Shown: positions 52,911-63,418 of the stretch, in pieces
Layout of the letters: each line of letters starts with the position of its first letter
Numbering within the stretch: position 1 is the stretch's first letter
Assembly (NCBI GenBank): GCA_964035575.1
Contig: OZ037911.1
Span: 434,001-498,000, forward strand
From: Rhynchopus sp. YZ270_cl-10
Taxonomy: Eukaryota; Euglenozoa; Diplonemea; Diplonemida; Diplonemidae
Reading direction: 5' to 3'
DNA: 64,000 bases
The notes under the pieces: generated by a model
Database searches by the model: none
Seen by the model: only the letters and a program-made list of their open reading frames with translations
Told to the model about the DNA's origin: nothing
Made by a program: the position numbers and the translations under genes

Positions 52911-53278
52911 CGCGGGGTATCGAACCCCGGAGTGTTGCGCTTGGGAGTGAAAATAGAAAACGACTTCAGGATATGACAGTTAAATGAAATAAAGAAAACA
53001 CTTTTTCGTTTATCGCACCGCAAAAGGTTTGTGTTTTTCACTGATGAATGTGAGTGATGTTAGTGGAAAAACAATACGCTAAAGCGGGCACGCACCATCC
53101 GTCGTTTTCCATTTCTATTCGTCAATGCTTGATAACACAAAAAAAAAAATAACATCTCGTAAAAGAATAAGACGAATGAGAGCTCTTAGGCTACACTATT
53201 ATTCGTGAAGCTTAAAAGACGCCCACATTTCGCTAAAAAATAAAACGGGGGGAAAACGAAACAGAAGAAAAAATGCGG

Positions 53279-53325
53279 GCACCTCCGACTGACCCACGTA
53301 CGATGCCAGCTGGATGAAAACACAA
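53279..53325 (+). repeat. CTCCGACTGACCC repeat (family H5)
   Basis: CACCTCCGACTGACCCACGT then ACGATGCCAGCTGGATGAAA. Confidence 0.55.
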
Positions 53326-53815
53326 AATAAAATAAAATAATAGGCAAATGCTGCGAATGTCACCCACTATTAAAACAACATGTAAATGTGTAGTCAATAG
53401 AGGGGGTGTGGAATTTTGTTTGTCAAAAAAGGACGCAATTGAAAAGGTGCTGAAACAAGGTATTTCGAAAAAGACTAAAGCCGTTCGAGAACAAAGGAAT
53501 TAAAAAAGGCAACTAAAAAGACAACGCTTGAAACACTTCGGGACACATTGCGCATGTATGTGCAGCCCTGCGCAAGCCTAAAAAAGAAATAAATAAAAGC
53601 AAACCCGGCAAGACGACAAAAGAAGCAATGTGTAGAGAGCTGACCTTGGGTCGCCTGCAGTGATTCAATAAACACAGGGTTTGAAAACCCCAAAACCCAT
53701 CATTAGTTTTCTTGTACCCCCTCCAATGTTTCTTGAATCACTGCACTTAACCCATGCATCAATTTTCGTACCAAAAAAAAGCACTACAAAATATCGGTTT
53801 TGTACAAAAAAAAAT

Positions 53816-53855
53816 TGACTTGAAATACAAAGCCCTCGTGAACAGTGTACCTTTA
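53816..53855 (+). repeat. CTCTCGTGAACAGTGTA repeat (family H4)
   Basis: TGACTTGAAATACAAAGCCC then TCGTGAACAGTGTACC. Confidence 0.6.
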
Positions 53856-53996
53856 TGCAGGTCTACATCCCAAAAAGCACCCCTTTTTTAGGATTTTTCC
53901 TCTTTTTTTCCATTTTTTTTTATCTGAAAATAAAAGGGCTACATCGCGCCCTTGAGACTGTGATTTTGCGTCAAAAACACACAAAAAAATTTCCCC

Positions 53997-54590
53997 TCAC
54001 TTCTTGAAGCTGACATATTTGGTGACCAACATCCCTTCGCATTCATCATCGGAGGAGGGCGAACCTCGTTGGTTGATGAGCATGGTCTCCGAGGATATCG
54101 AGCCTTTTCTGATGTACATTATGCCGTTTGTACCTTCGTCCAGAGAGTGCACTCTTTCGTGCTGTGTGCAAAGTGAACAGTGAGTAAAGGGGTAAATACT
54201 ATATCCACGTTGTGTCTATGGGTATCATTGCAAATTTTTTTTGGGGATATTTTATGAACTTAAGCCTTATGTGATTTGGTCTTGATTTATCGACATTACC
54301 GTCATGATAAAATCGCTATTGTGCAGCAGATTGTTACGGCTTTACACAAGGTTTGAATAAGATTTTTTGAAAACTTGGTTGTATCAGTGTAGCCACCCTA
54401 GGGTGTGCTCCACTATAAGCTTTTTTATTCTGGGTGGGCTCTAACCAGGAAGTCCTACCAGAGAGGTTGGCATTCTGATAACAAAAGGGGGGAAATAGCA
54501 TACCGGGTTCTCGTCGTCAGCACCGAAGGAATCCATGAAGTCCACCACGCCAATGCTGTGGCGCTTCCTCACACTCTCGGTGCGTGTCAT
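53997..54590 (-). CDS. Small two-exon hypothetical protein (83 residues)
   Basis: Exon 1 is 54590-54504 (MTRTESVRKRHSIGVVDFMD plus nine residues) and exon 2 is 54161-53997 (HERVHSLDEGTNGIMYIRKG and on to SFKK, stop TGA). The intron starts CCG|GTATGC, ends CACACAG and keeps phase 0. Both exons have protein-like, charged composition while the intron is A/T-rich, and the intron carries an H3 hairpin repeat (54369-54419). The protein is hydrophilic, with Ser/Asp-rich stretches (SPSSDDECEG) that could be phosphorylated. No family recognised. An upstream exon cannot be excluded. Confidence 0.5.
54369..54419 (+). repeat. CACCC hairpin repeat (family H3), best-paired copy
   Basis: GTGTAGCCACCCTAGGGTGT shows CACCC/GGGTG exactly paired, where the other copies have CACCC/GGATG; AGTG/CACT is the outer stem. 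Confidence 0.65.
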
Positions 54591-56339
54591 GTATGGGTGT
54601 AGTGCTGTGTGTGGGGCTGTTCTCGCCGCTGTTCCTTCTACAAAAAAAAAAGCTTTTTAGCAAACGTAACACAAAACAGAACAACAGTACGGCTTTCCTA
54701 AGAAAAGGCTGTGCTTTGGTGTGTTTCCCCGGAGATCAGGGCAGCTGCCTTCTTATCTTCGCGGATGGGGGGAGGGGTTGACGAATGTGTTTGTGTATTT
54801 TGCCCCCTCTGATGGGTGTGGGTGGTGGGAACCATGGGACAACACTGTGCGTTGTGTGCGCACAACGTGAGGAACTACTAATAGACAGGCCATTGCAGAG
54901 AAGAATGGAAAACTGCAGTTGATGCAGGACTGCAAAACAAAAAAAATGGTAACTCCCCCCCTTTTTTTAAAACAACGAACACCTTTAAGAGACCCAGAGG
55001 AAGGGGGGGGTGGCGGTGTGATACAGGGTTATGGAAAAAAAAAAAACACACACACTTATTTCTGACCTTTTTGTTGGGGGGGTTTTTTTGTTGTTGTTTT
55101 GTTGGTGGTACCCCCACCCATCCCCCCGAGCGACGTTCATCTGGCCTTTTTTATGAAACGGGGGGAAAAAAAAAATGGAACTTTTTGTTTTGTGCAAAAA
55201 CACCTTGAGGACAAAAGGTACCACCCTCTCTTTTTCTTCCTCTCTTTTTTAGTCAGAAGAAGACAAAAGAAAAAAAGAATAAAAAGAACAAAAAAAATTG
55301 ACAAACGTACAGACACCTCTCAGATGCAGGCACGTTTCCCAAAAATTGCGAAACAGATTGCGGTGAAGGGAAGCATACCCGAGGTGGTTCACACTATTTT
55401 ATTTCTCCATTTTTTTTTCTTCTTCTTCTTCTTTTCCCCGAAAAAAACAACGTTTACGCTTCTGCTAACAGAAAAGCGAGGGGGGGGAAAGGGTGGGGTA
55501 ATTCTTTTGTCACGCGTAAAACCAAGCGAACATACACACTTCACATCAGAGAATCATATCAGGGATCGGTGGAGGGAAAAAAAAAACACTAAAAAAAGGG
55601 TCTTAAAAAAAGAGAGAAAAAGAAAAAAAACACACTTTTGTACTTTTTGGACAAGAAAAAAATTCACCGTTCTGATGATCTCCTGGGCACTCTTGAAGCT
55701 TTTTGGTGGTGGTGGTGTGGGGGGTGCTGTGGGGGGGGGACGAAGGCATCGCTGTACGAGGACACGTGAGCAACACAAAATAAAAAGGTTAAAATAGAAC
55801 ACACCAAAATTGCTGCTGTATTTGGGGAAGGGGGGGTATATTGCATGGTGCAGGGCACACTCGCGAAAGCACCATTTAACACAAATAAATAAAACTTAAA
55901 AGATGACCATGCCATGTGCATGTGCATCATTCAAGATTGGAAGGAAAAAAAAAAAGGCTGGGAAAGCTGGGACAACATACACACAGATGCATTTTTCCCA
56001 CAGTCAAAACAAAAAATAAAATAAAACGACACAAGAGATAGCCCATCCCCTGTAAGCAGAAGTCAGTTTAATTTCTGGGGGGGTAGGGGGGGTAAAATAT
56101 ATCGACACCCGGAGCCATTAAAAACATCACCCCCCCTCACTGTCTCTTCTTCTTCTCTCTCTCTCTCCCCACCCACCCCATATACCCCCCCTTACGAACG
56201 GTTATTTTTTTTATTTATTTTGCTTGTTTTGGACTTTTTATTTCCCTAAAAGATCCAATGGAAAATATACACTCAGACAGGGCCAAAAGGGGTGTTCGGG
56301 AACGACTTTCAAACAGGAAAAAGAGGCGTTTTTCCCACC
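54591..56339. other. Low-complexity spacer
   Basis: A-, T- and G-runs. A short minus-strand stretch at 55669-55770 has some coding look (SFKSAQEIIRT), but no start or splice partner was found. An H1-like palindrome is at 55898-55932. Confidence 0.45.
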
Positions 56340-59300
56340 TTATGCCACGGTTGTCACGAGGGACACAAGGGTGTCAACCATCGCCTGCATGTTCTTGCCA
56401 GATTGCTGCTTGATGCTTGTGATGGTCTCCTCAGTGTGCCTTTCCTCCTCGTGGTCCCGGCTGCCTCCCTCTGTGAAAAAAGTGAACAGTGTTGTTGCAG
56501 AACGTTACTGGGGGGGGGGCTAATAAAGTATACGGTGCTAATAAAGTATACGGGGGTAATAAAGTATACGGCGCGGAAACCCATTTTGAGCGTGTAAATC
56601 TGTGAAATAAAGTATACGGTTTTTGTGTACATTTTTCTTACTAAAAATTTTTTACAGCAATTTTTGCACAAAAAATCGGAATTTTTTTTTTTTTGATTTC
56701 GGTGGTCCGGATTCTGTGCGTGCTGTGATGGGGTCACTTTGAGCTGAGAAACGAGTATTTTTGACCTAAAACGCGTGTATCAGTGTTTACACGATTGGTG
56801 CTGATGGGGTTCAGATTTGTGAAAATTTAAGTCACCAAAAAATTGTTCATTTTTCCACATTGACCCCACCACTGGCTGGGATTGGCCCAAAAATGCCAAT
56901 GGTGGTGTTTTCGCGAGGTTTCGGCCACTAGAAACCCCAAAATAACAGTGATTTTTTTTTTTTTTTCCCTTTTTCGTTTTTTGGCCATTTAAGCAGTAAT
57001 TCCCGCCGAATAAAGTATACGTATACTTTAATAGCTCCCCCCCAGTTAGGCTAGTTGACGTCACGGACATTTGGGTTTGGGAGGGTTTGAGAGGATTTGG
57101 GCAGATTTGGGGGGGTTTGAGAGGGTTAGTAAGGGTAGGGCAGGGTATGGCAGGGTATGGCACGGTTTGGCACGGTATGGCAGGGTATGGCACGGTTTGG
57201 CACGGGTGTGGCAGGGTATGGCACGGTTTGGCACGGTGTGGCACGGTTTGGCACGGGTATGGCGCAGTGTGGCACGGGTATGGCACGGTATGGCAGGGTG
57301 TGGCACAGTGTGGCACGGGTAGCCATTACCCATTACCCATTACCCATTACCCATTACCCAGTACCCAGTACCCAGTACCCAGTACCCAGTACCCAGTACC
57401 CAGTACCCAGTACCCAGTACCCAGTACCCAGTACCCAGTACCCAGTACCCAGTACCCAGTACCCAGTACCCAGTACCCAGTACCCAGTACCCAGTACCCA
57501 GTACCCAGTACCCAGTACCCAGTACCCAGTACCCAGTACCCAGTACCCAGTACCCAGTACCCAGTACCCAGTACCCAGTACCCAGTACCCAGTACCCAGT
57601 ACCCAGTACCCAGTACCCAGTACCGGGAGGGTATGGCATGGTATGGCAGGGTATTGAAAAAGTTTGTTTCAATGGTGTGGCGCCTTAACCGATTCCCCGT
57701 GTTTCTACCGGTTGTCGCTCCGTAAAGGGGGGTTCCAGATGTTGGAAAAATTTTTTTTTTTGTTTTCGTTGGTGAAGCTTTTAAACGGCGGTATTTGCAT
57801 TTCCGGAATCCGTCCGACCAGTGGTGGGGTCAATTTGCCGAAATGGACAAGTTCTCGTTTTTGGTCAATTTCCGCAGTATACACAGTATACACAGTATAC
57901 ACAGTATACACAGTATACACAGTATACACAGTATACACAGTATACACAGTATACACAGTATACACAGTCTACACAGTATACGCAGTATACACAGTATACA
58001 CAGTATACACAGTATACACAGTATACGCAGTATACACAGTATACACAGTATACACAGTATACACAGTACATTACAGCTGGCCATTGAAAAGAAATGGTAT
58101 GGCAGGGTTTGGCATGGTATGGCAGGGTATGGCACGGTTTGGCACGGTTTGGCACGGTTTGGCACGGGTATGGCAGGGTGTGGCAGGGTGTGGCACGGTA
58201 TGGCACGGTATGGGACATGATTATCCCAAAAAAAAGGCAAACGTGCGGTATGGGAGGGTACGGCAGGGTATGGTTGGGTATGGTAGGGTATGCGAGGGTT
58301 CGCGAGGGTTTTGGAGGGTTTGGGGGCATTTGAGGGCGGTATGGGGGGGGTATGGGACACGATTTTCCAGAAAAATGGACAAATTTCCTAAACCGACCCG
58401 TGGCGTCAACTAGCCTAGGCCAGTACATTAGCAGTCATTTTTTAGAATCAAAAAAAGGGGCGATATTTGTTCACCTTTTTGAAGAAAAATCCCCACCATT
58501 TATAAGAACACAACATCTCATTTAGTCACCAAGAAAAAAAAAGGGGAATCTCTGTGAAAAAAACCTAAGATACTCTCTTCTACTCACCATCTAGCAAAGG
58601 CTCACACAGGTGTTCTGTCTCCAGCGTACAACCCCGAACACATTAACGCAGGTGTCCTAAGGCAAGCTCAGTGAGAACAGAAATCTCACGTAGAGCATAA
58701 AGGTAAAAAACTTAGCTCGGTCGATCCTCGGGTGTGGGGGGAAAAATAAAAGAGAGAAAAATATCCTCCCCTTCCATACCGGAATCCGCGGTCTGCTGTT
58801 CGCTGCGGATACGGTTCTGCTCCTCAATACGGTACTGCTCAATCTCAGCGTCGAGTTGCTTCTGTGGATGATGGAGGAAGGGTGGGGGGTGGCCTTTGAG
58901 CTATGATGCACTGGTGTTCACAACAGGTGGGCATATGAGAACTTTATGGGTGTGTCTATGGTGGGTTTCATGAACACAGCGACAGTACTCCAAATATGTT
59001 TAGAGTCCAAAAAAATGACCGCCAAATTGCCCAAAAAATCTTGTTATAATTTTGATTATTTTGCTGGATTAGTGTTGCGCAAGCAGTCAGTTGTGTACTG
59101 TTTTTGCCCCCCCTTCGAAATGATGTATTGCACTGCGTGTATGTGCTGCTCTCTGACCGGAAAGACACTGTACTGGCATACCTCGTGTTCCTTCATGATC
59201 TTCTTCCTCTCCTCCTTTGCCGCCTGGATAAGCTCAGAGGCCCTGAAGTGTGGGGTGGTTGCAAGAAGCAGAAGCAGAAACAGAAACAGAAACAGAAACA

Positions 59301-59551
59301 GAAACAGAAACAGAAACAATCTTTAAAAAAAAACTTCCAAAAGTGTGTACACTGATACATTGCGTGAAGAAGGTGAAGAAAATTTGAAAGAATTTATGAA
59401 TGTGCACGCAGCATCTCTCAACACTGTACCATGAGCGTAAGCCTCGCAGTGCTTAGTCTCCTACAGGAAAAATAAAAAGAACAAAAAAAAAGCTTTCGTC
59501 AACATACTCCTTCTCCGTCTTAATCAAAATTGAGAAACTGTCTCCCGACAT
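56340..59551 (-). CDS. VMA10: V-type ATPase subunit G (four exons)
   Basis: Exons are 59551-59508, 59242-59182, 58861-58780 and 56470-56340. Donors are all GTATG(T/C/G) and acceptors TTCAG, CACAG and CACAG; phases 2, 0 and 1 join exactly. The 105-residue product starts MSGDSFSILIKTEKEASELI, continues through AAKEERKKIMKEHEKQLDAE and IEQYRIEEQNRIRSEQQTAD, and ends NMQAMVDTLVSLVTTVA. The Ala/Lys/Glu helix with EIEQYR and the C-terminal hydrophobic helix are typical of subunit G, part of the peripheral stalk that links V1 to Vo in the proton pump of vacuoles and other acidic compartments. It is slightly shorter than the usual 110-118 residues. The third intron is about 2.3 kb and houses two TIR elements with satellite arrays. 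Confidence 0.85.
56508..57038. mobile_element. TIR element with TAAAGTATACG ends, inside a V-ATPase G intron
   Basis: GGGGGGGCTAATAAAGTATA at the left is inverted at 57010-57042. TAATAAAGTATACGG occurs three times at the left end and again at about 56609, and the right end has the palindrome AAAGTATACGTATACTTT. The interior carries the GGGGTCA core twice in opposite orientation (56700-56770 and 56830-56910). Confidence 0.6.
57075..57322 (+). repeat. G-rich decamer array (GGTATGGCAC/GGTTTGGCAC)
   Basis: Imperfect 10-base units, preceded by GGGTTTGGGAGGGTTTGAGA-like G-rich sequence that could form quadruplexes. A matching array is at 58095-58360. Confidence 0.85.
57325..57624. repeat. CATTACC (about 5) then CAGTACC (about 38) heptamer arrays
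   Basis: The unit changes abruptly from CATTACC to CAGTACC at about 57360. The latter equals the unit at 19561-19850. Confidence 0.95.
57885..58070. repeat. Tandem array of 9-base unit CAGTATACA (about 20 copies)
   Basis: Mostly perfect, with a few CAGTATACG or CAGTCTACA units. Confidence 0.95.
58095..58360 (+). repeat. Second G-rich decamer array
   Basis: GGTATGGCAG and GGTTTGGCAC units, then G-rich sequence; mirrors 57075-57322 within the same element. Confidence 0.85.
59275..59320 (+). repeat. Hexamer array CAGAAA/CAGAAG
   Basis: About eight CAGAA(A/G) units just upstream of V-ATPase G exon 2. On the transcript strand this is a TTTCTG pyrimidine-rich tract next to the splice acceptor. 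Confidence 0.7.
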
Positions 59552-59764
59552 CTTGTCTGTTGCCCTTTTCTTTTTTGTGTAATGTCTTGTGGGGGTTGAA
59601 GAGGGGGGTGGAAGGTGATCAATGGTATTTTGAAACAAAGAGGAAGTGGAGTTGTCCATCAGAATATTTTTCGTTTTCTTTTTTTGCCTGCCTGGGTTTT
59701 TCTGGGGGACGTCCCGACGCGCACGCAGACGAGACGTTTGTTTTCCCTTACGTCTAAATGAGTT

Positions 59765-60738
59765 TAGAGAGTCGCCGTAAGAATGGACGTATGCTGTCAT
59801 CCTAGCCCCGAATGGTGGTGGCTGTGTGTTCCACATGTGGTTGGGAATGTGCGAGACACGAGAGGGTGTTGCACGCCACACAGGACGTGATGCCAACAGT
59901 GAGCCAGTTACATCACTCTCTTTTGTTGTGTCTCGTTTTATTATGACATGACGCATGCTGCCGAGTCGATGAGTGAACTTCTCCACGCCTTTCAGGTCGA
60001 ACACCACCCAACCCTTCGGACACAACTTGTCCAGCTGTTGTACGAGTTCTTCTGCAGGTTCTTCAGTATTTTTGTTGCGGATAGTTTCGTTGGCATGAGT
60101 GGTGGTGAACAGCACCGGTAGTATCTCGTATCCCTTGCCTGACAGTTCCTTTACAATTGGTGCTTTCAAGATGCCGCCAACGGCACGTATGTACGCATCC
60201 CGTTCTGTCTTGTCCTTTATTATTTTTTCGTCCTTTACTTTATCAATCTTAATGCTCTTCCGGTTTTTGTGCTGATATGCGAGTATAGCAGGACGTCGAG
60301 AGTTTCTTTGTACAACGTATTGAACTTTGGTACAAGGTCTTCAGCAAACTTCCGCAACTTACCTTCAGGGACAGTGGGCACATCGTAGTAACAAGGCTCT
60401 CTCCCAGAACGCAATGTAAGATCCAGTCCCTGTTTATCAGTCCAAGTCGTAAACATAAAGATCGTGGGCTTCTCTCCTTTCTCGGTTGATTATTGGTATT
60501 GCATAGCGCCATGCACTAGGTAACCGGCATCGCCATCCTTCTTCTGCAGTTGCAGCAACTCATCGACACAAACAACCAACACCTGCTTCGTTCCACTTTC
60601 GTATGGTGGCATAACCCCTACTGCCATCAACTTTTTCCTTAACAAGTAGTCCATGTCTGCCAGCGATGCCACGTGTTGCAAGTCACTAACGTCTATCCCG
60701 TGAAACTGGAGTAGTGCCTTTGCGAACCTGACCTCCAC
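59765..60738 (-). pseudogene. Broken P-loop NTPase-like gene remnant
   Basis: Minus-strand coding-like DNA in several pieces. One contains VLVVCVDELL, which looks like a Walker B strand; another holds FTTWTDKQGLDLTLRSGREP. The arrangement loosely recalls RHS/Crinkler-type NTPases, but I cannot confirm that. It looks broken by a few breaks and has no intact start-to-stop frame. It lies upstream of V-ATPase G on the same strand. Confidence 0.35.
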
Positions 60739-60739
60739 A

Positions 60740-61215
60740 CTATCTCTCTACCCTCACTGTGGTGGGGTCATTTCAGAAAAATGGACAAGTTCTTGACTGA
60801 TACAAATTTTGGCCACTACGACTAGTGAGTTGCTCACAACGTTAAGTGGAACGCTACTTTTACCATAAAAATCACTCCCCGTTCATAGATCACCAACACA
60901 AAATATATAAAATGGCGCCGCAGGCGAAAAAAATTAGGGTACGGTGTAAAAATGTAGCTTTTTACTCTACGAACCCTTTTTTGCGGAGCAAAAAAGGAAA
61001 AAATGGCGCCGCAGGCAAAAAAAATTGGGTCCAGCCCTGGACGGTGCCGGATTTTTTTGTCAATATTTTTTTTCTTACCCCAGAAAAGGTGGTGGGCCCC
61101 CCCAAAGAGGGGAAAAAATCAGAATTTCCCAATTCCAAATTAATTAATTCCCTTTTTTTTTTTTTTTCGTGGGTCGCGACCCAGGCACTTGGGTCAGCTT
61201 GACCCACTGACCCAG
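60740..61215. other. Repeat fragments, no gene
   Basis: A GGGGTCA-core copy (60750-60795), two fragments of the GCGCCGCAGGCG family (about 60913 and 61004) and a palindromic GGGTCGCGACCC (61172-61183). Confidence 0.5.
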
Positions 61216-61217
61216 GC

Positions 61218-61693
61218 AAGCTAGGACTCTGCCATAGTACCATAGTACCATAGTACCATAGTACCATAGTACCATAGTACCATAGTACCATAGTACCATA
61301 GTACCATAGTACCATAGTACCATAGTACCATAGTACCATAGTACCATAGTACCATAGTACCATAGTACCATAGTACCATAGTACCATAGTACCATAGTAC
61401 CATAGTACCATAGTACCATAGTACCATAGTACCATAGTACCATAGTACCATAGTACCATAGTACCATAGTACCATAGTACCATAGTACCATAGTACCATA
61501 GTACCATAGTACCATAGTACCATAGTACCATAGTACCATAGTACCATAGTACCATAGTACCATAGTACCATAGTACCATAGTACCATAGTACCATAGTAC
61601 CATAGTACCATAGTACCATAGTACCATAGTACCATAGTACCATAGTACCATAGTACCATAGTACCATAGTACCATAGTACCATAGTACCATAG
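61218..61693. repeat. Tandem array of 8-base unit CATAGTAC (about 59 copies)
   Basis: Near-perfect octamer array. The apparent Tyr-Tyr-Gly-Thr-Met proteins are artefacts. Confidence 0.97.
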
Positions 61694-61945
61694 CACATGA
61701 CAAGGTTGTGTATGAAGTGTGGGACACAAAAACGCCTACGTGGGGACGGTACGTCGCCAATAGCTCACCTGTCACATCAGCAGCGATGCGACGTACGATT
61801 CTGTGACGAAGGAACACTTTGATTGCGTGGTGACGCTGGCCAGCAACAGGCGGACGCAGGACAGGATCCGAGCGTTCTGCCTACAGGACAAGGAGCTGCG
61901 CGAGGGGTTCGACACAGCGCCAACGTAGGGCGTTGACCTCTTCCT
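61694..61945 (+). other. Coding-like island between two satellite arrays
   Basis: About 250 bp of GC-balanced DNA whose plus strand gives protein-like pieces (for example VVYEVWDTKTPTWGRYVANS and DCVVTLASNRRTQDRIRAFC) in different frames. Unrecognised; possibly a decayed gene into which the arrays expanded. Confidence 0.3.
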
Positions 61946-61948
61946 TCG

Positions 61949-62584
61949 TACACAGTACACAGTACACAGTACACAGTACACAGTACACAGTACACAGTAC
62001 ACAGTACACAGTACACAGTACACAGTACACAGTACACAGTACACAGTACACAGTACACAGTACACAGTACACAGTACACAGTACACAGTACACAGTACAC
62101 AGTACACAGTACACAGTACACAGTACACAGTACACAGTACACAGTACACAGTACACAGTACACAGTACACAGTACACAGTACACAGTACACAGTACACAG
62201 TACACAGTACACAGTACACAGTACACAGTACACAGTACACAGTACACAGTACACAGTACACAGTACACAGTACACAGTACACAGTACACAGTACACAGTA
62301 CACAGTACACAGTACACAGTACACAGTACACAGTACACAGTACACAGTACACAGTACACAGTACACAGTACACAGTACACAGTACACAGTACACAGTACA
62401 CAGTACACAGTACACAGTACACAGTACACAGTACACAGTACACAGTACACAGTACACAGTACACAGTACACAGTACACAGTACACAGTACACAGTACACA
62501 GTACACAGTACACAGTACACAGTACACAGTACACAGTACACAGTACACAGTACACAGTACACAGTACACAGTACACAGTACACA
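61949..62584. repeat. Tandem array of 7-base unit CAGTACA (about 91 copies)
   Basis: The same unit and strand as the array at 18986-19564, about 43 kb away. Confidence 0.97.
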
Positions 62585-62896
62585 AAAAAACAAAAGAAAA
62601 AAAAAAACAAAAAAACACAAGTGAAAAAAAGTGAAAATACCGTAAAAAAAAGTGCCTCCACAGTAGTTTTATTTTCCGATAAAACGTCATAGACAAATTA
62701 TCGACAATTAAAATTACCCTTTTCCAACGGAGCCCCACTAGAACTTTATTTAACAAGTGAATTAAAAATCACAAAAAATCACAACAATAAAAAAAAAAAA
62801 AAAATCACAAATAATCACAAAAAGTCACAAATAATGACACAGGATGCATACCCCAGAAAAAATCAAAGCAGAGTATGAAGTGCAGGAGAAGACTGT
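62585..62896. other. A-rich spacer
   Basis: Short AATCACAA-type repeats at 62763-62838; 3' flank of the 158-residue gene. No gene seen. Confidence 0.5.
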
Positions 62897-63418
62897 TCAA
62901 GACGAGTCCACCTCCGCTGACATTGCAAACACGTTCTCCTGGATTGACTCCACCCAAACAGCTGTTCTCTTGGTGCTAGTGGTCGCATTCTGCGCTGAAC
63001 CGGCTGCGGCGGGCCAAAATAGTGGACGGTCCGTGGTCTGGCTCTTCTGTGTGTTTGCCTTGCAGTTGTTTGGTGGTTTGGTTCCCTCTTTATCGTGGTC
63101 TTCATCATTGTCATTTCTTGTATATTTCTCTTCGGGTTTGCAACCTTTGGGACTGTTTTTCTTCACGCCAGCATTTGGAGACTGGTCAACAGAGCTGTCC
63201 AACACTTCAGGGTAGGCAAACGCCTCCTGAGACCACACAGAAGATTGGCTCCTCGGTTCCTGCGTTCCAGCAGTCTTCGGGTCCCGAACCTGAATGGACT
63301 TATATGAATAAGTGTAAGATTACAAAGCGCATACCGATTGCCTACTTGGCGCACTTGTCGCAGACTCACCTGAGAGTGCCTTCAGTTTAATTTCCAACGC
63401 CAACCTCAGCAACTCCAT
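62897..63418 (-). CDS. Hypothetical hydrophilic protein, two exons (158 residues)
   Basis: Exon 1 is 63418-63335 (MELLRLALEIKLKALSGESA plus eight residues) and exon 2 is 63289-62897 (VRDPKTAGTQEPRSQSSVWS and on, stop TAG or TGA class at 62897). The 45-base intron begins TCG|GTATGC and ends ATTCAG, phase 0. The protein is rich in Ser, Thr, Asn, Asp and Lys, with an acidic-basic patch (EKYTRNDNDEDHDKEGTKPP) and no hydrophobic segment. A CAG precedes the first codon (CAAACAG then AAAGTG), so an upstream exon in the same frame is possible and the N-terminus may be longer. No family recognised. Confidence 0.5.

Larger units (their letters stand above)
52433..53996. other. Repeat-rich spacer
   Basis: Contains H1-like (52704-52738), H2 (52864-52910), H5 (53279-53325) and H4 (53816-53855) copies. 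No gene seen. Confidence 0.5.
57047..58417. mobile_element. 1.37-kb TIR element packed with satellites
   Basis: TAGGCTAGTTGACGTCACGG at 57047-57066 is inverted at 58398-58417 with one mismatch. From left to right it holds GGTATGGCAC-type decamers, CATTACC units, CAGTACC units, a GGGGTCA-core copy, CAGTATACA units and decamers again. No coding capacity. It directly abuts the element at 56508-57038. Confidence 0.6.

Noticed and set aside
57060-57130. Telomere or telomere-derived tract (TTTGGG-like repeats)
   Set aside because: Units are irregular, lie inside a TIR-bounded element in an intron, and are flanked by genes on both sides.
62844-63215. Plus-strand hydrophobic frame of 123 codons
   Set aside because: It is the antisense of the 158-residue minus-strand gene, whose two exons join with proper splice signals.
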